Positions 1 through 8,345 of a stretch of 64,000 nt of DNA are shown here, piece after piece. Position 1 is the first letter of the stretch. Each line of letters starts with the position of its first letter. The DNA comes from Desulfoluna sp. (GTDB lineage: Bacteria > Desulfobacterota > Desulfobacteria > Desulfobacterales > Desulfolunaceae), in assembly GCF_030145185.1 (NCBI RefSeq), contig NZ_JAQYWB010000015.1:26241-90240 (forward strand), in the 5' to 3' direction. The position numbers and the translations under genes are program-made. The notes under the pieces were generated by a model. The model saw nothing but the letters and a program-made list of their open reading frames with translations. It did no database searches and was not told the origin of the DNA.

Positions 1-107
1 CCATCAAGAAGAGCTTCGACGCCAAGGGGATTTCGATTCCCTTTCCCCAGCATGACCTCCACTTTGATATGCCGAAGGAGGGTTTTAAAGTGGCTTCAGA
101 GAGGTAA
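1..107 (+). CDS. MscS-family mechanosensitive channel, C-terminal end (partial)
   Basis: Only the last 34 codons are inside the window; reading starts at base 3 and ends at TAA 105-107. The tail contains the phrase AKGISIPFPQHDLHF, which matches the typical end of the C-terminal domain of small-conductance mechanosensitive channels (a GI-x-IPFPQ core). These inner-membrane channels release solutes on hypo-osmotic shock. A strong terminator follows 20 bp later, so this is the last gene of its transcript. Family assignment rests on this short motif only. Confidence 0.7.
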   Translation, partial: IKKSFDAKGISIPFPQHDLHFDMPKEGFKVASER

Positions 108-126
108 GGAGCGCAGACTGATTGAC

Positions 127-161
127 GGGGCGACCACCGGGGGCGGGGTCGCCCTTTTTTT
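127..161 (+). terminator. Rho-independent terminator after the mscS-like gene
   Basis: A GC-rich stem (GGGCGACC pairing with GGTCGCCC) is followed directly by a run of seven T on the plus strand. Confidence 0.85.
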
Positions 162-197
162 ATGCCGTGGAAGGCGTGCTGGGTCTGTCTCGGGGGC

Positions 198-1112
198 TTA
201 CGCCAGGCAGGTGCAGAGCTCTTTGAAAATGGTTCTATTGAATTTTCCCTCGATGATGACCTCATGTTTGATGAGGTTCAGGGTGTCAAAGGGACTTTTT
301 ATTTTGCGGTGCACCTTGGACCGGTGGGTCAGGTATTCGTAGCTGTCGATAAGCCCGATGAGTTGGGCTTCGAAGCAGATGTGGGCGATGCCTCTGGGGT
401 AGCCGTTGCCGTCGAGGCGTTCGTGGTGTTCCAAAATGGCCTGGGCGATGGAGGCATCAAAGGTCCCCGCCTCCTTGATGAGGTCGTGGCCAATGGCGGC
501 ATGGGTTTTGTATTCTTCGAACTCGTTGTCCGTGAGTTTGCGATTGGTGATGACGATATTGGCGTCCAGCTTCGTTTTTCCGATGTCGTGGAGCAGGGCC
601 GCAAGAGACAGCTTGCGTGTCTCCTCCTTCGACAGATTGCAGTGGCTGCAGTAGAGCATGGCCATGGCCATGGTGTTGATGACATGATCCATGGTGGAGC
701 GGTCTGTGGAGGAGGTCTCGGTCAGTTTTTTCAGGAGCTGGGCGTTGTGCCCGTAGCCTTCAAACATAATGTCGATGGTTTCGGGCAGTTCTTTAAGAGA
801 GCCTTCTGAGGGACGGCTCATGGCCTCGGTCACCACATCGCAGAGGATGGACTTCACCTTGGTGAGGCCCTTGGAGTTGAGGCATTGTTTGAGGTGGGTG
901 TTGAAACTTTTTTGCAACTCGGAGACGGCGGTCTGGCTGTCCTGTTTTTGGATAAAGAACTGTGGGGGAAGGTTTCTTTTGTCCTGGGTAAAGTTGATGT
1001 ACTTCCCTTTGGGTTTGTAGAGGACGTAATCTCCGTTGTCTGCCTTGCAGTAAAGGGGGATGTTTCGGTAATGGTGAACCTGACTCTCCTTGACCTGAAT
1101 AAAATCATCCAT
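198..1112 (-). CDS. HD-GYP domain protein (probable cyclic-di-GMP phosphodiesterase)
   Basis: A 304-residue protein. The C-terminal half carries the metal-binding HD signature (LLHDIGKTK, about residues 170-178) and the GYP signature (HHERLDGNGYPRG), as in proteins that hydrolyse cyclic-di-GMP. The N-terminal 100 residues resemble a small PilZ-like or DUF3391-like sensor region but have no motif I can name with confidence. No transmembrane segment or receiver domain is apparent, so it is probably cytosolic. I chose the internal ATG (MDDFIQVK); the open frame extends 22 codons further, but that extension looks non-coding. It is transcribed alone and converges on the mscS-like gene. Confidence 0.85.
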   Translation of the reverse strand: MDDFIQVKESQVHHYRNIPLYCKADNGDYVLYKPKGKYINFTQDKRNLPPQFFIQKQDSQTAVSELQKSFNTHLKQCLNSKGLTKVKSILCDVVTEAMSRPSEGSLKELPETIDIMFEGYGHNAQLLKKLTETSSTDRSTMDHVINTMAMAMLYCSHCNLSKEETRKLSLAALLHDIGKTKLDANIVITNRKLTDNEFEEYKTHAAIGHDLIKEAGTFDASIAQAILEHHERLDGNGYPRGIAHICFEAQLIGLIDSYEYLTHRSKVHRKIKSPFDTLNLIKHEVIIEGKFNRTIFKELCTCLA

Positions 1113-1329
1113 ATCGTTATCTACCCATACCGTCACTGACACAGAAAAAAATATCAAACTGTAAGAAAATGGCGTCACACACTCCAGTGTGACCGCGTGA
1201 TTGTAAATCGGTGATATCGGTAGTGGAAGTCAAGGCTTTTATAGCAAAGGGAAGGAAAAGTGGTAAAGGAAAAGTGGCCTTTTCCTCTCGGATGCAGGGC
1301 GTTCTTGTGGGCCACCACGGCTCGCGGTA

Positions 1330-2121
1330 TCAGGGGATAAGAAGATCCAGGCCGACGGGGCAATGGTCGGAGCCAAAGGTCTCATTGTCTATCCAGGCGT
1401 TTTTGATCCAGCCCTTGTCGAGGATGTCCTGACTCACGTAAAAGTAGTCGATGCGCCAGCCCGCGTTGGACTTTCGGGCGTTGAAGCGGTAGGACCACCA
1501 CGAATATTTTTCTTCCTCCGGGTAGAGGTGACGGAAGGTGTCCACGTAGCCCATGGACAGGATGCGATCCAGCCACTCCCGCTCGACAGGGAGAAACCCA
1601 GAGCGTTTGGCGTTGGGTTTGGGGTGCCTCAGGTCGATCTCGTTGTGGGCGGTGTTCACGTCTCCGCAGATGATGATGGGTCGTCCCTTGTCCTTGAGGG
1701 CATTGGTGTAGGCGAAAAAAGCTTCGTAAAATCGGAGCTTGTAGTCCAGCCGTTCATCGCTCTGCTGTCCGTTGGGAAAGTAGACGTTGAAGAGGGTGAA
1801 GGCCTCGTATTCCAGTTCCAGAATGCGCCCTTCATCGTCAAACTCGGGCATGCCGATACCGTGCCTGACGGCGATGGGCTTGGACTGGGTCCAGGCCCCC
1901 ACGCCGCTGTAGCCTTTTTTTACGGTAGAGAAAGACCAGTGGGCCTCCAGGCCGTTGATTCCGGTCATTTCAGAGGTGAGTTGTGGTTCCTGAAGTTTGG
2001 TCTCCTGGACCATGAGTACGTCGGCTCCGAGTTTCTCCATGGAGTCTGTGAAATCTTTCTTAAAAATGGCTCGGAGTCCGTTGACATTCCACGACACCAG
2101 CCGTATTTCCGTTGCTCCCAA
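1330..2121 (-). CDS. xthA: Exodeoxyribonuclease III
   Basis: A 263-residue exonuclease/endonuclease/phosphatase-fold enzyme for base-excision repair (AP endonuclease, 3'-5' exonuclease). Visible family motifs in order: LVSWNVNGLRA at the N-terminus, the metal-ligand VQETKLQ, ICGDVNTAHNEIDL, RIDYFYVS and the catalytic SDHCPVGL near the C-terminus. Length is normal for ExoIII. The start appears to be TTG: an AAGGAT ribosome-binding site lies a few bases upstream, and no in-frame ATG gives the complete first beta strand. It ends about 150 bp from the HD-GYP gene, on the same strand. Confidence 0.93.
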   Translation of the reverse strand: MGATEIRLVSWNVNGLRAIFKKDFTDSMEKLGADVLMVQETKLQEPQLTSEMTGINGLEAHWSFSTVKKGYSGVGAWTQSKPIAVRHGIGMPEFDDEGRILELEYEAFTLFNVYFPNGQQSDERLDYKLRFYEAFFAYTNALKDKGRPIIICGDVNTAHNEIDLRHPKPNAKRSGFLPVEREWLDRILSMGYVDTFRHLYPEEEKYSWWSYRFNARKSNAGWRIDYFYVSQDILDKGWIKNAWIDNETFGSDHCPVGLDLLIP

Positions 2122-2158
2122 TGTTCATCCTTTCACATGTTAAGGGTTGGGTCCCGTG

Positions 2159-2659
2159 TCAGGCGAGGCTGGCCAGAATCTCGTCGTAGGGGGGCTCTTC
2201 CTTTAAATCCTTTGCAAAGGATGAATAGATGACCGTTCCCTCTTCGTCAAGGACCACCACCGCCCGGGCCAGAAGACCTTCCAAGGGGCCTTCGGCAATG
2301 CGGACGCCGTAGGCATCCCCGAAGCCTCGGGTGCGAAGCTCTGAGACCGCGATGACCCCTTCAATGCCCTCGGTTTCACAGAAACGCTTGTGGGCGAAGG
2401 GGAGGTCGGCGGAGACACTGAGGACTCGGGTGTTGGTTAAGGCAGCGGCTTCCCGGTTGAAGCGACGGACCGATGCGGAACACACCGGTGTGTCGATGCT
2501 CGGGAAAATATTCAAGACCACTCGCTTGCCCGCAAGGTCGGGCAGGCTGATATCGGAAAGGTCGGTTTTGGTCAGGGTGAACCCTGGGCCTTTGGAGCCG
2601 ATATTCGGAAGGTTGCCTGAGGTGTTGGCGGGGCTTCCGCCGATCATGATCTCTGCCAT
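2159..2659 (-). CDS. tpx: Thiol peroxidase (Tpx, atypical 2-Cys peroxiredoxin)
   Basis: A 166-residue peroxiredoxin that reduces hydroperoxides with thioredoxin. The peroxidatic cysteine sits in SIDTPVCSASVRRFN and the resolving cysteine in HKRFCETEGI, the arrangement specific to Tpx. Length is typical. The ATG at 2659 has a GGAG site just upstream; the frame continues upstream but is non-coding. xthA follows 37 bp downstream on the same strand, so the two may be cotranscribed as an oxidative-damage pair. A palindrome about 115 bp upstream may be an operator. Confidence 0.94.
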   Translation of the reverse strand: MAEIMIGGSPANTSGNLPNIGSKGPGFTLTKTDLSDISLPDLAGKRVVLNIFPSIDTPVCSASVRRFNREAAALTNTRVLSVSADLPFAHKRFCETEGIEGVIAVSELRTRGFGDAYGVRIAEGPLEGLLARAVVVLDEEGTVIYSSFAKDLKEEPPYDEILASLA

Positions 2660-3200
2660 GGAATTCTCCTTGAGTTGGGGTGTTGTGGGCAACCCCGTTA
2701 ATCCATTTCTTTGACGGATACGGGCATCCGTGATGCGGACCGTGTCGAAGGCGTCGCTTGTGAGGTTTACTACATACAAAATGTATGCCAGATCGGGAAA
2801 TATATACGTGCACAGAAACATAGAGAGGAAGAGGATTCTGTTCTATTTAAAAGTATATCAGTTCTTCGCATCGGTGGGCAAGAGGGGATAAGAGGGGGCA
2901 AAAGACAGGGGATCGCAAGGGGAGTCGCCTTGTCCGGGGCAGATATGTCTCAGGCTGTCTCTAAAGGGTTCCATTTTAAAGAATCGCACGATACAATGAA
3001 ACTTCAAAAACGACATGGGCGGCGTCTCTGACGGGTCAATAGCTTATGTGAGACCGAAACCAGATATCTTTCCTATCACCCGTTTATTTCATGATTCCTC
3101 TGGGTGCTTGCCGCTTTCCTTCTTCTGCTTGTCAGTTTCTTTCTGCGCTCCCTTTTATATTTCTGATGATATGACTCGTTTTTTCAGTCTGTTGATCTTC
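2660..3200. other. Intergenic region between tpx and the GntR regulator
   Basis: Divergent intergenic stretch. I see no convincing gene. It holds the tpx leader, a palindrome at 2773-2787 and a purine-rich stretch at 2880-2930. The promoter of the rightward gene starts at 3201. Confidence 0.6.
2773..2787. promoter_or_regulatory. Palindrome upstream of tpx (candidate operator)
   Basis: Perfect inverted repeat CATACA-AAA-TGTATG in the AT-rich region where the minus-strand tpx promoter should lie. The regulator is unknown. Confidence 0.4.
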
Positions 3201-3229
3201 TTGACAAGGTGTTTGCGCTTGAGGTATCT
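3201..3229 (+). promoter_or_regulatory. Sigma70-type promoter of the GntR/FCD regulator gene
   Basis: TTGACA at 3201-3206, a 17-18 bp spacer, then GTATCT/TATCTA. The predicted start point, near 3237, falls within the palindrome at 3230-3244. Confidence 0.6.
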
Positions 3230-3244
3230 AATGGTTAAACCATT
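3230..3244. promoter_or_regulatory. FCD/GntR-type operator overlapping the transcription start
   Basis: A perfect palindrome AATGGTT-A-AACCATT contains TGGTTAAACCA, which fits the TGGT-nnn-ACCA core bound by FadR-subfamily regulators such as PdhR and LldR. It lies at the predicted +1 of the adjacent regulator gene, a position suited to autorepression. Confidence 0.65.
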
Positions 3245-3379
3245 TAACTCTTCAGCGTTGTCCTGCCCTCCCCGGTTGCTCGATTGCGTACCAGTGAAGC
3301 AATCTATCGCCGTGAGGAGACTCGGGAGGTGATTTGCTGTGACTGCGTTTTTATCCGGTCAGGGAGCCATCAGAAAAAG

Positions 3380-4081
3380 ATGTTTGAGAAAGCGAAGCAG
3401 AATCGAATTTTTCAGGACGTGGTGGACCAGATCCAGGAGGCGATTCTCGACGGGCGCATTCAACCCGGTGAGAAACTGCCCTCCGAACGCGAGCTCAAAG
3501 AGACCTTTCATATCAGCCGAGGCACCCTTCGGGAGGCCCTGCGTGTTTTGGAGCAGAAGGGTTTGATCGAGATCCGCCTGGGGGTCCACGGCGGCGCTAT
3601 CGTGACGCAGGTCTCCACCGAACCCATGCTGGAGAGCCTCTCCCTGATGGTGCGGCGCAAGGAGATCCCCTTTGAAAACCTTCAGGAGTTTCGAAGCTCC
3701 GTGGAAGCCGATATCGCCTCCCTGGCCGCCCAGCGCCGAACCCCGGAGGATCTTGAGATCCTTGCCAAAATCCTTGAAGAGGCCCGCCATCACCTGACAG
3801 AGGCCTATGACTGGGACGCCTTCATCGCCGCCGATGGCCGGTTCCACCAGGAGCTGGCCCGCATCGCGCGGAATCGGCTTTTTTCCCTGGTTCAGAAGGC
3901 CGTTCATGAAAATATCCACGAGTACTACGAGGCCTATCTGTCACGAAAGCCAGAGATCCTGGATGAAAATCATCAGGACCTCATCGATCTTTTTAACGCC
4001 GTCAAAGACGGCAACGGCGTCCGCGCCGCCGCCCTCATGAGCAGCCACGTCGTCAAATTCGACCGCCACATGACAAGGTGA
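3380..4081 (+). CDS. GntR-family transcriptional regulator, FadR/FCD subfamily
   Basis: A 233-residue regulator. The N-terminal winged helix-turn-helix (about residues 10-75) contains GEKLPSERELKETFHISRG and TLREALRVLEQKGLIEIR, diagnostic of GntR proteins. The C-terminal all-helical FCD ligand domain spans about residues 95-220, with the expected FHQELARIA-type histidine and a late SSH metal or ligand site. The ATG at 3380 is chosen; an in-frame TTG at 3284 would add 32 unlikely residues. It lies just upstream of putA on the same strand and probably senses a metabolite linked to proline or a keto acid (inference). The stop codon lies inside a copy of the dispersed palindromic repeat. Confidence 0.9.
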   Translation: MFEKAKQNRIFQDVVDQIQEAILDGRIQPGEKLPSERELKETFHISRGTLREALRVLEQKGLIEIRLGVHGGAIVTQVSTEPMLESLSLMVRRKEIPFENLQEFRSSVEADIASLAAQRRTPEDLEILAKILEEARHHLTEAYDWDAFIAADGRFHQELARIARNRLFSLVQKAVHENIHEYYEAYLSRKPEILDENHQDLIDLFNAVKDGNGVRAAALMSSHVVKFDRHMTR

Positions 4082-4167
4082 GCCACCTTGCCGCCGGAGG
4101 CTGCTTTTCATGAGCTGAATAGTTACCTTACGCCTTCGGCAACCCGCTTTCGAGGTGGCACACCTCG
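4074..4167. repeat. Dispersed palindromic repeat, copy 1 (GntR regulator/putA junction)
   Basis: Shows the reverse-orientation core CACCTTGCCGCCGGAGGC near 4085 and the other end, ACCCGCTTTCGAGGTGGC, near 4143. A short unrelated segment lies between them, including GCTGAATAGTTAC, which recurs near 12545. Both ends contain small palindromes of the AAGGTG...CACCTT type. Confidence 0.7.
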
Positions 4168-4217
4168 GTTTATTTTGCCCTTTATGTATGATTCGCAAGC
4201 CCCAGGAAGGAAGGCCG

Positions 4218-7200
4218 ATGGAAACTCAGATTGAAGCACGACTGGTTCAGGAAGCAACCGAGCTGGCAGAGCGCTGGCAGACACGCGCCAACGAGTTGTT
4301 GATCCCGGATGAGAAGAAGATTCAGAAGATGATGAGCAGGCTTCTCACCCACCCCATGGACAAGGTGATCCTGACGCGGATGATCGATGAGAGTTTTCGG
4401 TCGAGTCTGACCCCCAAGGTGGCGGATCGGGTGCACGCGCTTTTGAAGGAGAAGGGGATCCCGAAGTTCATGGGGCCGCTGGAGAAATCGTTGATGCTGC
4501 TGTTTATGGGGGTGGGGCGTCATATCCCCTGGGTGGCCGTGCCGCAGATGGTAGCGCAGATTAGAAAGCAGAGCAGCCGGGCCGTGGTTCCCGGAGAGAC
4601 CGAGCCTTTTATGGCCCACCTGGCCATGCGGAAAGAGGAAGGGGTTCGCATGAATATCAACCACATTGGCGAGGCGGTGTTGGGGGAAGAGGAGGCGCAA
4701 CATCGGCTGGAGGCCTATGTCCGGGATCTCTCCCGCCCGGAGATCGAGTACATCTCGGTGAAGATCTCCACCATCTATTCCCAGATCTCCTCCCTGGCCA
4801 TGGACGAGACGGTGGCCGAGCTCAAGACGCGTCTGGCTGTGTTGTTTCACACCGCCGAGGCCCATACCTACACGCGCAAAGACGGCACCACGGTGAAAAA
4901 GTTCGTGAACCTGGATATGGAAGAGTACCGGGACTTGGAGCTGACGGCTCGGGCGTTCATGGAGACCCTGGACCAGAAAGAGTTAAAGAATCACTCTGCG
5001 GGCATCGTGCTCCAGGCGTATCTGCCCGACTCCTGGGCCATGCAGCGAACACTCACCGAGTGGGCGAAGGCGCGTGTGGCAGGGGGTGGGGCGCCCATCA
5101 AGCTGCGGATTGTCAAGGGGGCGAACATGGAGATGGAGCAGGTGGAGGCGGCCCTTCACAACTGGCCCCTGGCTCCCTTCGACAACAAGCCCTTTGTGGA
5201 CGCCAACTACAAGCGCATGGCCGAGTATGCCATGGAGCCTGAGAACATCAGGGCCGTGCGCCTGGGCATCGCCTCTCACAACCTCTTTGAGCTGGCCTTT
5301 GCCTATGCCATGGCCAGAGAGAACAAGGTCACCGAGTTTTTTGGTTTCGAGATGCTCGAAGGGATGGCAGACCATGTGCGGCGGGCGATTCTGGAGACCA
5401 CCGGCGATGTCCTTCTGTATGCACCGGTGGCGGGCAAAGAGCAGTTTATTAACGCCATCGCCTATCTGATCCGTCGTCTGGACGAGAACACGGCCCCTGA
5501 AAATTTTCTCCGGTATGCCAACGACCTGAAGCCCGGGTCCAAGGAGTGGGTCTTCCTTGAAAAGGGCTTTAAGGCCTCCCTGGAACTGCGTGGGATCGTG
5601 CCGACAATCTCCAACCGCGTGCAGAACCGCCAGACGGAAACCTGGGAAGATTTTACGGGCGGAAGTTATCACACCGGTCGGTTCGTCAACGAAGCGGATA
5701 CCGACTGGGCTTTATCCGGGAACCGAGCCTGGGCCGAGGCCATTCGAGACGCCTGGATGCCCACGAACGAAAAATCGCCCCATGAGATCCCCGTGGTGGT
5801 GGCCGGTGAAGAGCGTTTTGTCGGTAAAAGAATCCGGGAGAGCGTGGACCCCTCGCAGTTCAGTGAGAAAAAGAAGGAGAACCTCGTCAGCGCCCGCTGC
5901 GCCCTGGCCGATGACGCCGACGCAGAAGAAGCCCTTGAGACGGCCGTGGCCGACCCCGACGGGTGGCGAGACTTGGGCTGGGAAGGCCGTCATGAAGTTC
6001 TTTCCCGCGTGGCCTGCGAGCTTCGCGCTTCCCGCAGTGAACTCATGGGGGCCGCCGCTGCCGCCACCGGCAAGCTGATGACGGAAGGGGACGTGGAAGT
6101 CTCCGAGGCCATCGATTTTGTGGAGTTCTATCCTTTGAGCGCCCGCAAGCTGGCCGGACTTGATGGTGTCTCCGTCTCAGGCAAGGGGGTGGGGTTGGTG
6201 CTCTCCCCCTGGAACTTTCCCATCGCCATTCCCTGTGGGGGTATTTCGGCGTCCCTGGCAGCTGGCAATACGGTGATCTTCAAGCCCGCCTCGGATGCGA
6301 TTCTTCCAGCCTGGATCCTCTGCAACTGTTTCTGGCGGGCCGGCGTGTCGAAAAAGGTGTTGCAGTTCCTGCCCTGCTCCGGGGCCACCACCGGTCAGAA
6401 GCTGGCCACGGATGCCCGCGTGGATTATGTCATTCTCACCGGCGGTACCGAAACGGGTTTGGCCCTGCTGAGGCAGAAGCCGGACATGGCGCTCTCCGCG
6501 GAAACCGGCGGGAAGAATGCCACCATCGTGACCTCCATGTCCGATCGGGATCAGGTCATCAAAAACGTCATCTACTCGGCTTTCGGCAACACCGGTCAGA
6601 AGTGTTCTGCCACCTCGCTGTTGGTTCTGGAAAAAGATGTGTACGAGGACGCCCAGTTCCGCCAGCAGCTGGTGGATGCCGCCCGAAGCTGGAATGTGGG
6701 GTCGGCCTGGGAGTATAAAAACAGCATGGGGACCCTCATCAACCCGCCTTCGGGGGATTTGAAGCGGGGCCTCACCACCTTGGAGCCCGGGGAAAACTGG
6801 GCCTTGAAGCCCGAGCAGGTCGGCGACAACCCCTACCTCTGGAGCCCGGGCATTAAATATGATGTGACGCCCGGCAGCTACACCCACATGACCGAATTTT
6901 TCGGGCCGGTGCTGGCCGTGATGAAGGCGGACAGCCTGGACCATGCCATGGCTCTGGTCAATCAAACCGGGTTTGGGCTCACCTCCGGGCTTGAGAGCCT
7001 TGACGATCGGGAGCAGGCCCTCTGGAAAAAGGGCATTAAGGCGGGCAACCTCTATATCAACCGGGGAACCACCGGGGCCATCGTGCTGCGCCAGCCCTTT
7101 GGCGGGATGGGCAAATCCGCCATCGGTTCGGGCATCAAAGCGGGGAGTCCCAACTATGTCAGCCAGTTTATGTCCATAGAGGAGACCTCGGCCCCGACCT

Positions 7201-7835
7201 TTTTGCCGATTCAAACCGAGACCCATTTTTTCCGCTGCTGTCAGGACCTTGAGAACAAGGCCCACTGGGGCGGACTCGGAGACATGGCGCCGGAAATTGT
7301 CCGGTTTACCCGGGCGGCTTTCAGTTACATGGGGTGGTTTGAGAAAGAGTTTGAAAAAGAGACCGACCATTTCCGGCTGCGGGGCCAGGACAACATCGTC
7401 CGTTATCTCCCCGTCGGGGGTGTGGTGGTGCGTGCCACCGGGGAGGAGCCTCTCTCGGATATTCTCTCTATGTGCGCGGCGGCCCTGATCACGAAGAATC
7501 AGGTGATCTTAAGCCTGCCGGTAAGCCTTGACGCGGAGGTGGATCGGTTCCTCGAAAGTGCGGACGGCAGCCGATTGGTACGGGATGTCACCGTGGTCCG
7601 CGAGGATGAAAAGGCCCTTGCCGCACGCCTTCACACGGCAGACCGCATCCGCTATGCCTCCCCGGACCGGGTGCCTGCGTCTCTGCTTAAAAAAGCCGCT
7701 GAAACCGGTGTCTACATCGCCCGCAATCGGGTGGTGGCCGAAGGCCGCGTGGAGCTGCTGCAGTATGTGCGGGAGCAGAGCCTCTGCAACAACTACCATC
7801 GCTATGGCAACCTGGGAGAGCGGGGGTTGCTTTAA
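4218..7835 (+). CDS. putA: Bifunctional proline dehydrogenase / delta-1-pyrroline-5-carboxylate dehydrogenase (PutA)
   Basis: A 1205-residue enzyme that oxidises proline to glutamate in two channelled steps. The FAD-dependent proline dehydrogenase barrel covers about residues 100-450 and contains LRIVKGANMEME near residue 297. The NAD-dependent aldehyde dehydrogenase module follows at about 480-970, with Glu762 in ALSAETGGKNA and the catalytic Cys796 in NTGQKCSAT. A C-terminal ALDH-like domain of about 220 residues, ending in LCNNYHRYGNLG, marks the longer PutA type that retains the C-terminal domain. There is no N-terminal ribbon-helix-helix DNA-binding domain, so regulation must be separate; the adjacent FCD regulator is the obvious candidate. 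The ATG at 4218 has an AGGAAGG site upstream. Confidence 0.95.
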   Translation: METQIEARLVQEATELAERWQTRANELLIPDEKKIQKMMSRLLTHPMDKVILTRMIDESFRSSLTPKVADRVHALLKEKGIPKFMGPLEKSLMLLFMGVGRHIPWVAVPQMVAQIRKQSSRAVVPGETEPFMAHLAMRKEEGVRMNINHIGEAVLGEEEAQHRLEAYVRDLSRPEIEYISVKISTIYSQISSLAMDETVAELKTRLAVLFHTAEAHTYTRKDGTTVKKFVNLDMEEYRDLELTARAFMETLDQKELKNHSAGIVLQAYLPDSWAMQRTLTEWAKARVAGGGAPIKLRIVKGANMEMEQVEAALHNWPLAPFDNKPFVDANYKRMAEYAMEPENIRAVRLGIASHNLFELAFAYAMARENKVTEFFGFEMLEGMADHVRRAILETTGDVLLYAPVAGKEQFINAIAYLIRRLDENTAPENFLRYANDLKPGSKEWVFLEKGFKASLELRGIVPTISNRVQNRQTETWEDFTGGSYHTGRFVNEADTDWALSGNRAWAEAIRDAWMPTNEKSPHEIPVVVAGEERFVGKRIRESVDPSQFSEKKKENLVSARCALADDADAEEALETAVADPDGWRDLGWEGRHEVLSRVACELRASRSELMGAAAAATGKLMTEGDVEVSEAIDFVEFYPLSARKLAGLDGVSVSGKGVGLVLSPWNFPIAIPCGGISASLAAGNTVIFKPASDAILPAWILCNCFWRAGVSKKVLQFLPCSGATTGQKLATDARVDYVILTGGTETGLALLRQKPDMALSAETGGKNATIVTSMSDRDQVIKNVIYSAFGNTGQKCSATSLLVLEKDVYEDAQFRQQLVDAARSWNVGSAWEYKNSMGTLINPPSGDLKRGLTTLEPGENWALKPEQVGDNPYLWSPGIKYDVTPGSYTHMTEFFGPVLAVMKADSLDHAMALVNQTGFGLTSGLESLDDREQALWKKGIKAGNLYINRGTTGAIVLRQPFGGMGKSAIGSGIKAGSPNYVSQFMSIEETSAPTFLPIQTETHFFRCCQDLENKAHWGGLGDMAPEIVRFTRAAFSYMGWFEKEFEKETDHFRLRGQDNIVRYLPVGGVVVRATGEEPLSDILSMCAAALITKNQVILSLPVSLDAEVDRFLESADGSRLVRDVTVVREDEKALAARLHTADRIRYASPDRVPASLLKKAAETGVYIARNRVVAEGRVELLQYVREQSLCNNYHRYGNLGERGLL

Positions 7836-7846
7836 GGACAAAAAAC

Positions 7847-8000
7847 GCCTCCGGCGGCAAGGTGAGCCACCTTGAAAGCGGGTTTGCGAATGCGCACTGG
7901 GAGTCGTCACGCCGGGCTGAAATGCGTTCGCATTCGCGTGAAGTGCGAGGAAACGCACAGTGATTCGCAAGTGCATGAGCTGCAGGTGTTCAGAATTCAA
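7847..8000. repeat. Dispersed palindromic repeat, copy 2
   Basis: Core unit at 7847-7893: CCTCCGGCGGCAAGGTG, AGCCACCTTGAAAGCGGG, TTTGCGAATGCG. The inverted arm CGCATTCGCGTGAAG follows at 7929-7943. The unit is followed by a degenerate tail (CAAGTGCATGAGCTGCAGGTG) seen in other copies. It lies directly after putA. Confidence 0.8.
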
Positions 8001-8010
8001 CTCAGCCGTT

Positions 8011-8064
8011 TACTTTAACCGGAATAACTCCGGCGGCAAGGTGAGCCAACTTGAAAACAGGTTT
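8011..8064. repeat. Dispersed palindromic repeat, copy 3 (partial, tandem to copy 2)
   Basis: ACTTTAACCGGAATAACTCC plus GGCGGCAAGGTGAGCCAACT. Nearly identical to the sequence at 58904-58953, and at the same distance (about 179 bp) from its neighbouring copy. Confidence 0.75.
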
Positions 8065-8107
8065 CCGGTGGGCTTTGCCCCTCGTTCCTCGGGTCAAAGC
8101 CCACCGG
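8065..8107. repeat. Long hairpin attached to repeat copy 3
   Basis: Perfect 13-bp arms CCGGTGGGCTTTG / CAAAGCCCACCGG around a loop containing CTCGTTCCTCGGG. That loop segment recurs in inverse orientation in repeat copy 6 at 17913-17925. Confidence 0.75.
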
Positions 8108-8170
8108 AATTCTATCGAGTCAATCTGTGATTCTTTAATTCCAACCGCCGAACCTATTTTCTGACCTCCT

Positions 8171-8213
8171 AAAAAAAAAACGGCCCCACCAGCATGTCTG
8201 CTGGCGGGGCCGT
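8171..8213 (-). terminator. Rho-independent terminator (for the beta-CASP gene)
   Basis: Long stem (CGGCCCC...CCAGCA pairing with TGCTGG...GGGGCCG) followed, on the minus strand, by ten T. It lies 130 bp past the stop of the metallo-hydrolase gene. Confidence 0.85.
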
Positions 8214-8345
8214 TGCGCAAAGGGTCTGAAATCATGAATCGATGCGGGGTGCCTGAAGAGGAACCATCCCCCCCGGAAGGGCCCTTTCAAACGACATCGC
8301 ATCGGGTGATCCCGACCCTTTACAACCCGGTCTGACCTCTGGGCG

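Noticed and set aside
2711..3031. 106-codon plus-strand open frame between tpx and the GntR regulator gene
   Set aside because: No ribosome-binding site, unlikely composition, and it spans the tpx promoter region.
6177..7370. 397-codon minus-strand open frame inside putA
   Set aside because: Antisense shadow in high-GC DNA; PutA motifs are continuous on the plus strand.
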